Shown: piece by piece, positions 59,032-64,000 of the stretch
How the letters are laid out: each line of letters opens with the position of its first letter
Numbering within the stretch: position 1 is the first letter of the stretch
Assembly: GCA_902558395.1 (NCBI GenBank)
Contig: CACEDS010000001.1
Coordinates: 136,180-200,179, forward strand
Direction: 5' to 3'
Length of the DNA stretch: 64,000 bases
Origin: an uncultured SAR86 cluster bacterium
GTDB lineage: Bacteria > Pseudomonadota > Gammaproteobacteria > Magnimaribacterales > D2472
Position numbers and translations under genes: made by a program
Notes under the pieces: generated by a model
Told to the model about the DNA's origin: nothing
The model's database searches: none
What the model saw: only the letters and a program-made list of their open reading frames with translations

Positions 59032-59997
59032 ATGCAAATATCAGTTATAGATCTTTTAGTCCCAACTGAAATTCAAGTTGATGACGTAACACCAAATCTG
59101 TCAAAGATTACTTTAGAGCCACTGGAAAGAGGTTTTGGTCATACGCTAGGGAATGCCCTTAGAAGAATTTTATTATCCTCAATGCCTGGTGCTGCAGTTA
59201 CAGACGTAGCTATAGATGGTATTTCTCATGAATACAGTACAATAGAGGGCGTCAGAGAGGATGTTATAGATATTTTATTAAATATCAAAGATATGCCCGT
59301 TAATATAATAGAAGGCAATCATGCAGAGATAACATTAGATGTTACTGGGCCATGTGATGTGCTTGCATCTTCATTTGAAGTTCCTGGAACTGTTGAATTA
59401 GTTAATCCAGATTTTCATATTGCGACTATAGTAGATAAGGTTAATTTAAAGATGACTCTTACTGTTAGAACTGGAAGAGGGTATGAGCCAGCTGATTTAA
59501 GAGACGATGAAGACAGAGTTGTTGGAGCTTTAAAAGTAGATGCTTCATACAGCCCTGTAAGAAGAGTTTCTTATACTGTTGATAATGCAAGGTTTGAAAA
59601 AAGAACTGACTTAGATAAATTAGTAATTGAGTTAGAAACTGACGGAACCCTTGATCCAAAACTAGCTATAGAGCATTCTGCTACAATTCTTCAGCAACAG
59701 CTTAGCGCTTTTGTTGATTTAGATGCTATTGCTGAACAAGAAGCTAAAAAGGATCAAAATGACTTCGATCCTATATTATTAAGATCTATTGAAGAGCTTG
59801 AGTTAACAGTAAGATCAACAAACTGCCTAAAAGCTGAGAGTATTTTCTTAATTGGAGACTTAATCCATAGATCTGAGTTTGACCTATTAAAGACTCCAAA
59901 CCTTGGTAAAAAATCTTTAAATGAAATTAAAGATGTATTGGCATCTAAAGATCTTTCTTTGGGTATGAATGTAGAAAACTGGCCACCAGTAGGATAA
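59032..59997 (+). CDS. rpoA: RNA polymerase alpha subunit
   Basis: [29 protein letters not shown]; alpha-CTD; start 59032 favoured over 58987. Confidence 0.97.
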   Translation: MQISVIDLLVPTEIQVDDVTPNLSKITLEPLERGFGHTLGNALRRILLSSMPGAAVTDVAIDGISHEYSTIEGVREDVIDILLNIKDMPVNIIEGNHAEITLDVTGPCDVLASSFEVPGTVELVNPDFHIATIVDKVNLKMTLTVRTGRGYEPADLRDDEDRVVGALKVDASYSPVRRVSYTVDNARFEKRTDLDKLVIELETDGTLDPKLAIEHSATILQQQLSAFVDLDAIAEQEAKKDQNDFDPILLRSIEELELTVRSTNCLKAESIFLIGDLIHRSEFDLLKTPNLGKKSLNEIKDVLASKDLSLGMNVENWPPVG

Positions 59998-60000
59998 AAA

Positions 60001-60414
60001 ATGAGACATAGAAAAGCAGGAAGAAAGTTAAATAGAAATTCTTCACATAGAAAGGCGCTTCTAAAAAATCTAGCTATAGCTTTGATAGAACAAGATATTA
60101 TCAAAACTACTTTGCCTAAAGCAAAAGAGTTAAGAAAGGTTATTGAGCCGCTAATTACTCTTGGAAAAGAAGATACTGTTGCCAATAGAAGGCTTGCTTT
60201 TAATAAGCTTAGGTCTGATGCAGCTGTAGCAAAACTTTTTACAGAAATTGCTGTTAATGCAAAAGAAAGAAAAGGTGGTTATACAAGAATAATTAAGGCC
60301 GGATTCAGACCAGGTGATAAAGCTGATATGGCATATATAGAATTAGTTGATAGAAATCTTGATGATATAGATTCAACAGAAGCTCCAGAATTAAAAGAAG
60401 ACTCTGCTGCCTAA
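60001..60414 (+). CDS. rplQ: Ribosomal protein L17
   Basis: [34 protein letters not shown]. Confidence 0.98.
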   Translation: MRHRKAGRKLNRNSSHRKALLKNLAIALIEQDIIKTTLPKAKELRKVIEPLITLGKEDTVANRRLAFNKLRSDAAVAKLFTEIAVNAKERKGGYTRIIKAGFRPGDKADMAYIELVDRNLDDIDSTEAPELKEDSAA

Positions 60415-60415
60415 T

Positions 60416-63232
60416 TTATAACATTTTCTTTAAAAATTGCCCCGTAAAGGATTGAGTAATCTTTGCAATTTCCTCCGGTGTTCCTGATGCAACAATACTA
60501 CCTCCGTCACTTCCACCTTCTGGGCCTAGATCTATAATCCAATCAGCAGTTTTTACAACATCTAAATTATGTTCGATCACCACAATTGTATTGCCTTGAT
60601 CTTTTAAGCGATTCAAAACATTTAGTAGTAATTCAATATCAGCAAAATGCAGTCCTGTTGTTGGCTCATCAAGAACAAATAGAGTCTTTCCTGTACTTCT
60701 TTTTGATAACTCTTTAGCAAGTTTAATTCTTTGTGCTTCACCTCCAGATAGGGTGGTGGCTGATTGCCCTAAAGTTATATATCCAAGTCCGACATCATTC
60801 AAAGTTATTAATTTCTTTTTTATTGATGGGATAGCATCAAAAAATATTAATGCTTCTTCAACTGTCATGTTTAATATGTCGCTAATATTTTTTTCTTTAT
60901 ATTTAACTTCTAGCGTTTGTTCATTGTATCTATGACCATCACAAACATCACATTTAACATATACATCAGCAAGGAAATGCATTTCTACCTTTATCATTCC
61001 ATCGCCCTGGCAGGCTTCACATCTTCCACCTTTAACATTAAAACTAAATCTTCCAGGCTTATAGCCTCTGGATTTAGCTTCTATAGTTTCTGAAAGCAAA
61101 TCTCTTATATATGAAAATAAGCCGGTATAAGTAGCAGGATTAGATCTTGGAGTTCTTCCGATTGGAGATTGATCAATACTAATAACTTTATCAAGATTTT
61201 CTAGACCCTCAATTTTTTCACATTTAATTTCTTTTGATAATTTTGATTTATTTAAGATAAAAGAACTTAATGGCAAGAGTGTTTGATTTATCAAGGAAGA
61301 TTTGCCCGATCCTGAAACACCAGTAATACAGGTAAACAAACCCACATGTATCTCAGCAGAGATATTTTTTAAATTATTTTCATGCGCATTAATTATTCTT
61401 ATCTTATTTTCATTTGGCGTAAGTCGTTTTTTAGGTGCCTTAATTTGTTTTTTTCCAGATAGATACTTTGCTGTGATTGATTTCTTATTTTTTAATATAT
61501 CTTCAAGAGAACCTTTAGCACATATCTCACCTCCATGAACACCAGCACCTGGACCAATATCAATAATAAAATCAGCACACCTGATAGCCTCTTCATCATG
61601 CTCAACTACAATTACTGTATTTCCTAGATCTTTCAGATTCTTAAGGGTTTTAATAAGTTTTTCATTGTCCCGCTGATGAAGACCTATTGATGGCTCATCG
61701 AGCACATATGTCACTCCAACTAGACCTGACCCTATTTGACTTGCTAATCTAATTCTTTGAGCTTCACCACCCGATAATGTTTCAGCACTTCTATCAAGAG
61801 TTAAATAATTCAATCCAACATCTTCTAAAAAAGTTAGACGTTCTCTAATTTCTTTTAAAATCTTTTCGGCAATTTTTGCTTTTGCACCATCTAACTTCAT
61901 GGCTTTTATAAAGCCTAAGGCTTCATTAATTCTCATACTTGTTATTGAATGTATTGGTGTGCTATTGATGAAAACATTTCTTGATTGAGTGTTTAATCTT
62001 GATCCATCACATTCGTCACAAGTGCTTTTTGACATTAATTTAGACAATTCGTCTCTAATAAAATCAGAATCTGTTTCTTTAAAGCGCCTCTCAGTACTTG
62101 GGATAATCCCCTCAAATTTATGTTTTCTAACTATCCTGCTGCCACTTCGAAATCTATGAGAAAAATCAACTTTATCTTTTGATCCCCAAAGAATAATATC
62201 TTTTATTTCCTGACTATAATCTTTCCATTTAGTTGTCAGACTGAAATCATAATGAGCGGCCAAACATTTTAGTTGATAAAAATAGAATCTATTCCTTCTT
62301 GTCCAACCCTTAATAGCACCATTTGATATTGAAACATCTTCATCTTGAATTAATCTTTTTTCATTAAAATATTGAATAACACCAAGTCCGTCACATCTAG
62401 TACATGCTCCGTATGGATTATTGAAAGAAAACATTCTAGGTTCTAGCTCAGCAACAGCATATCCACATTGTGAGCAAGAAAAATTAGATGAATGAAGCGT
62501 TGAAACCTTTTCATCAATCTCTTCAATTTCAACCAGCCCATTAGAAAGATATAGAGAAGTTTCAATTGACTCTGCAAGTCTAGACCTGTCTTCTTCTGAG
62601 TTTTTAATCACCAAACGATCAACTACAGCTGAAATATCATGTTTTTTATTCTTATCTAATTCAGGAAATTCTTCAATTGGGTATACAACACCATTTACCT
62701 TAACCCTGACATAACCACTTTTTCTTAAGTCTTCGTAAACTGCCAGATGTTCACCTTTTTTACCTCTAACAATTGGAGATAGAATCATAATTTTTGAACT
62801 ATCTTTTAATTTAGAAATTTCGTCACATATTTCTGATACTGTCTTTGCTCTTAATTCTTCATTATGATCAGGGCATATAGGTGTACCAATCCTTGAATAA
62901 AGTAACCTTAAATAATCATATATCTCAGTAACAGTTCCAACAGTTGATCTTGGATTATGAGATGTTGCTTTTTGCTCAATAGAAATTGCTGGTGAAAGGC
63001 CTTCAATTTGATCTACATCGGGTTTTTCCATCATAGATAAAAATTGTCTAGCATATGCTGAAAGGGATTCAACATACCTTCTTTGACCTTCGGCATAAAG
63101 GGTATCAAATGCTAAAGAAGACTTGCCTGAACCTGACAAGCCTGTAATCACAATAATTTTATTTCTAGGTATTTCAATACTTATATTCTTAAGATTATGA
63201 GTGCGAGCTCCTTTGATAAAAATACTATCCAT
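60416..63232 (-). CDS. uvrA: Excinuclease ABC subunit A
   Basis: [37 protein letters not shown]; duplicated ABC signatures. Confidence 0.98.
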   Translation of the reverse strand: MDSIFIKGARTHNLKNISIEIPRNKIIVITGLSGSGKSSLAFDTLYAEGQRRYVESLSAYARQFLSMMEKPDVDQIEGLSPAISIEQKATSHNPRSTVGTVTEIYDYLRLLYSRIGTPICPDHNEELRAKTVSEICDEISKLKDSSKIMILSPIVRGKKGEHLAVYEDLRKSGYVRVKVNGVVYPIEEFPELDKNKKHDISAVVDRLVIKNSEEDRSRLAESIETSLYLSNGLVEIEEIDEKVSTLHSSNFSCSQCGYAVAELEPRMFSFNNPYGACTRCDGLGVIQYFNEKRLIQDEDVSISNGAIKGWTRRNRFYFYQLKCLAAHYDFSLTTKWKDYSQEIKDIILWGSKDKVDFSHRFRSGSRIVRKHKFEGIIPSTERRFKETDSDFIRDELSKLMSKSTCDECDGSRLNTQSRNVFINSTPIHSITSMRINEALGFIKAMKLDGAKAKIAEKILKEIRERLTFLEDVGLNYLTLDRSAETLSGGEAQRIRLASQIGSGLVGVTYVLDEPSIGLHQRDNEKLIKTLKNLKDLGNTVIVVEHDEEAIRCADFIIDIGPGAGVHGGEICAKGSLEDILKNKKSITAKYLSGKKQIKAPKKRLTPNENKIRIINAHENNLKNISAEIHVGLFTCITGVSGSGKSSLINQTLLPLSSFILNKSKLSKEIKCEKIEGLENLDKVISIDQSPIGRTPRSNPATYTGLFSYIRDLLSETIEAKSRGYKPGRFSFNVKGGRCEACQGDGMIKVEMHFLADVYVKCDVCDGHRYNEQTLEVKYKEKNISDILNMTVEEALIFFDAIPSIKKKLITLNDVGLGYITLGQSATTLSGGEAQRIKLAKELSKRSTGKTLFVLDEPTTGLHFADIELLLNVLNRLKDQGNTIVVIEHNLDVVKTADWIIDLGPEGGSDGGSIVASGTPEEIAKITQSFTGQFLKKML

Positions 63233-63301
63233 TTAAATTAAAATACCGTGATGAAAAAATTAAATTAGGTTAAACTTCTAAGATTATTATAAGAGGTAAT
63301 T

Positions 63302-63739
63302 ATGAGTAGAGGCGTAAATAAAGTAATTTTAGTGGGTAATTTAGGTCAAAAGCCAGAAATGAGATATACAGCAACTCAGTCTGCTGTCGCCAATCTTTCA
63401 ATTGCAACTACTGAGTCCTGGAAAGATAAAGAAAGTGGTGAAATGAGAGATAAAACAGAATGGCATAGAGTTGTCTATTTTGGAAAACTTGCTGAAATCG
63501 TTGAAAAATATCTTGATAAAGGCTCTAGCGTTTATGTTGAAGGAAAATTACAAACTAGAAAATGGCAAGATAAAAATGGTGCAGATAGATGGACAACAGA
63601 AATAGTTGGCAGTGAATTAACAATGCTTGGTTCAAGGTCATCAAGTTCAAATAATTCTATGGCCTCTGATCAATCTGAATCACCATTTCCTGAAGATAAT
63701 TCCGGAGAAGGGTTAACAGATGACGATATACCTTTTTAG
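63302..63739 (+). CDS. ssb: Single-stranded DNA-binding protein
   Basis: [24 protein letters not shown]-terminal DDDIPF tip. Confidence 0.98.
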   Translation: MSRGVNKVILVGNLGQKPEMRYTATQSAVANLSIATTESWKDKESGEMRDKTEWHRVVYFGKLAEIVEKYLDKGSSVYVEGKLQTRKWQDKNGADRWTTEIVGSELTMLGSRSSSSNNSMASDQSESPFPEDNSGEGLTDDDIPF

Positions 63740-63755
63740 GATTTAATTATTTCTT

Positions 63756-64000
63756 TTGGCTTACAAAACTATTTTATTCGAAGAGCGTGATTCCTTAGCG
63801 ATTGTTCACTTAAATAGACCGGATAAACTTAATGCATTTAATCAGCAAATGCTCCATGATCTTTTAGATGTATTAGATATAGTTGATAAAAAAGATAATA
63901 TTAAAGCTTTAGTTATTACAGGTTCTGGAGATGCCTTCTGTGCAGGAGCTGATTTATCTTCAGGCAAAGAAACCTTCAAGTATGAGTTCAATAATTTAGA
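63756..64000 (+). CDS. Enoyl-CoA hydratase/isomerase (crotonase) family, partial at window edge
   Basis: Read by eye, possible TTG start: LAYKTILFEERDSLAIVHLNRPDKLNAFNQQMLHDLLDVLD...ALVITGSGDAFCAGADLSSG. Confidence 0.85.
   Translation, partial: MAYKTILFEERDSLAIVHLNRPDKLNAFNQQMLHDLLDVLDIVDKKDNIKALVITGSGDAFCAGADLSSGKETFKYEFNNL

Overview
Low-GC, gene-dense chromosomal window from what looks like a streamlined marine gammaproteobacterium (SAR86-like is plausible from gene content, but I did not test taxonomy). Most of it is core genome: end of an RND efflux operon, bamD, rluD, ilvI/ilvH/ilvC, a full 16S-23S-5S rRNA operon with no spacer tRNAs, coaE-yacG, secA, lpxC, rlmB, rnr, then a short accessory block (two TonB-dependent receptors, MerC-like protein, small Cys/His protein, Zn-dependent alcohol dehydrogenase, tandem amidohydrolases), then msrA, birA, tRNA-Tyr/tRNA-Thr-tuf, tRNA-Trp-secE-nusG-rplKAJL-rpoBC, rpsLG-fusA, a continuous S10-spc-alpha ribosomal protein cluster through rpoA-rplQ, uvrA, ssb and the start of a crotonase gene. 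Three genes missing from or cut off in the ORF track were read by eye: yacG, rpmJ and a partial enoyl-CoA hydratase. I see no CRISPR, phage, IS or defence system. The points most worth a second look are: a SecA whose C-terminal zinc-binding tail is replaced by an unrelated tail; an RNase R reduced to RNB+S1; a His/Asp/Glu-rich ZnuD-like receptor operon with a strong intrinsic terminator immediately before merC (possible regulated readthrough); an active/degenerate amidohydrolase pair; a shared GC-rich discriminator motif at promoters of the translation genes; and selective loss of ribosomal-protein leader RNAs.
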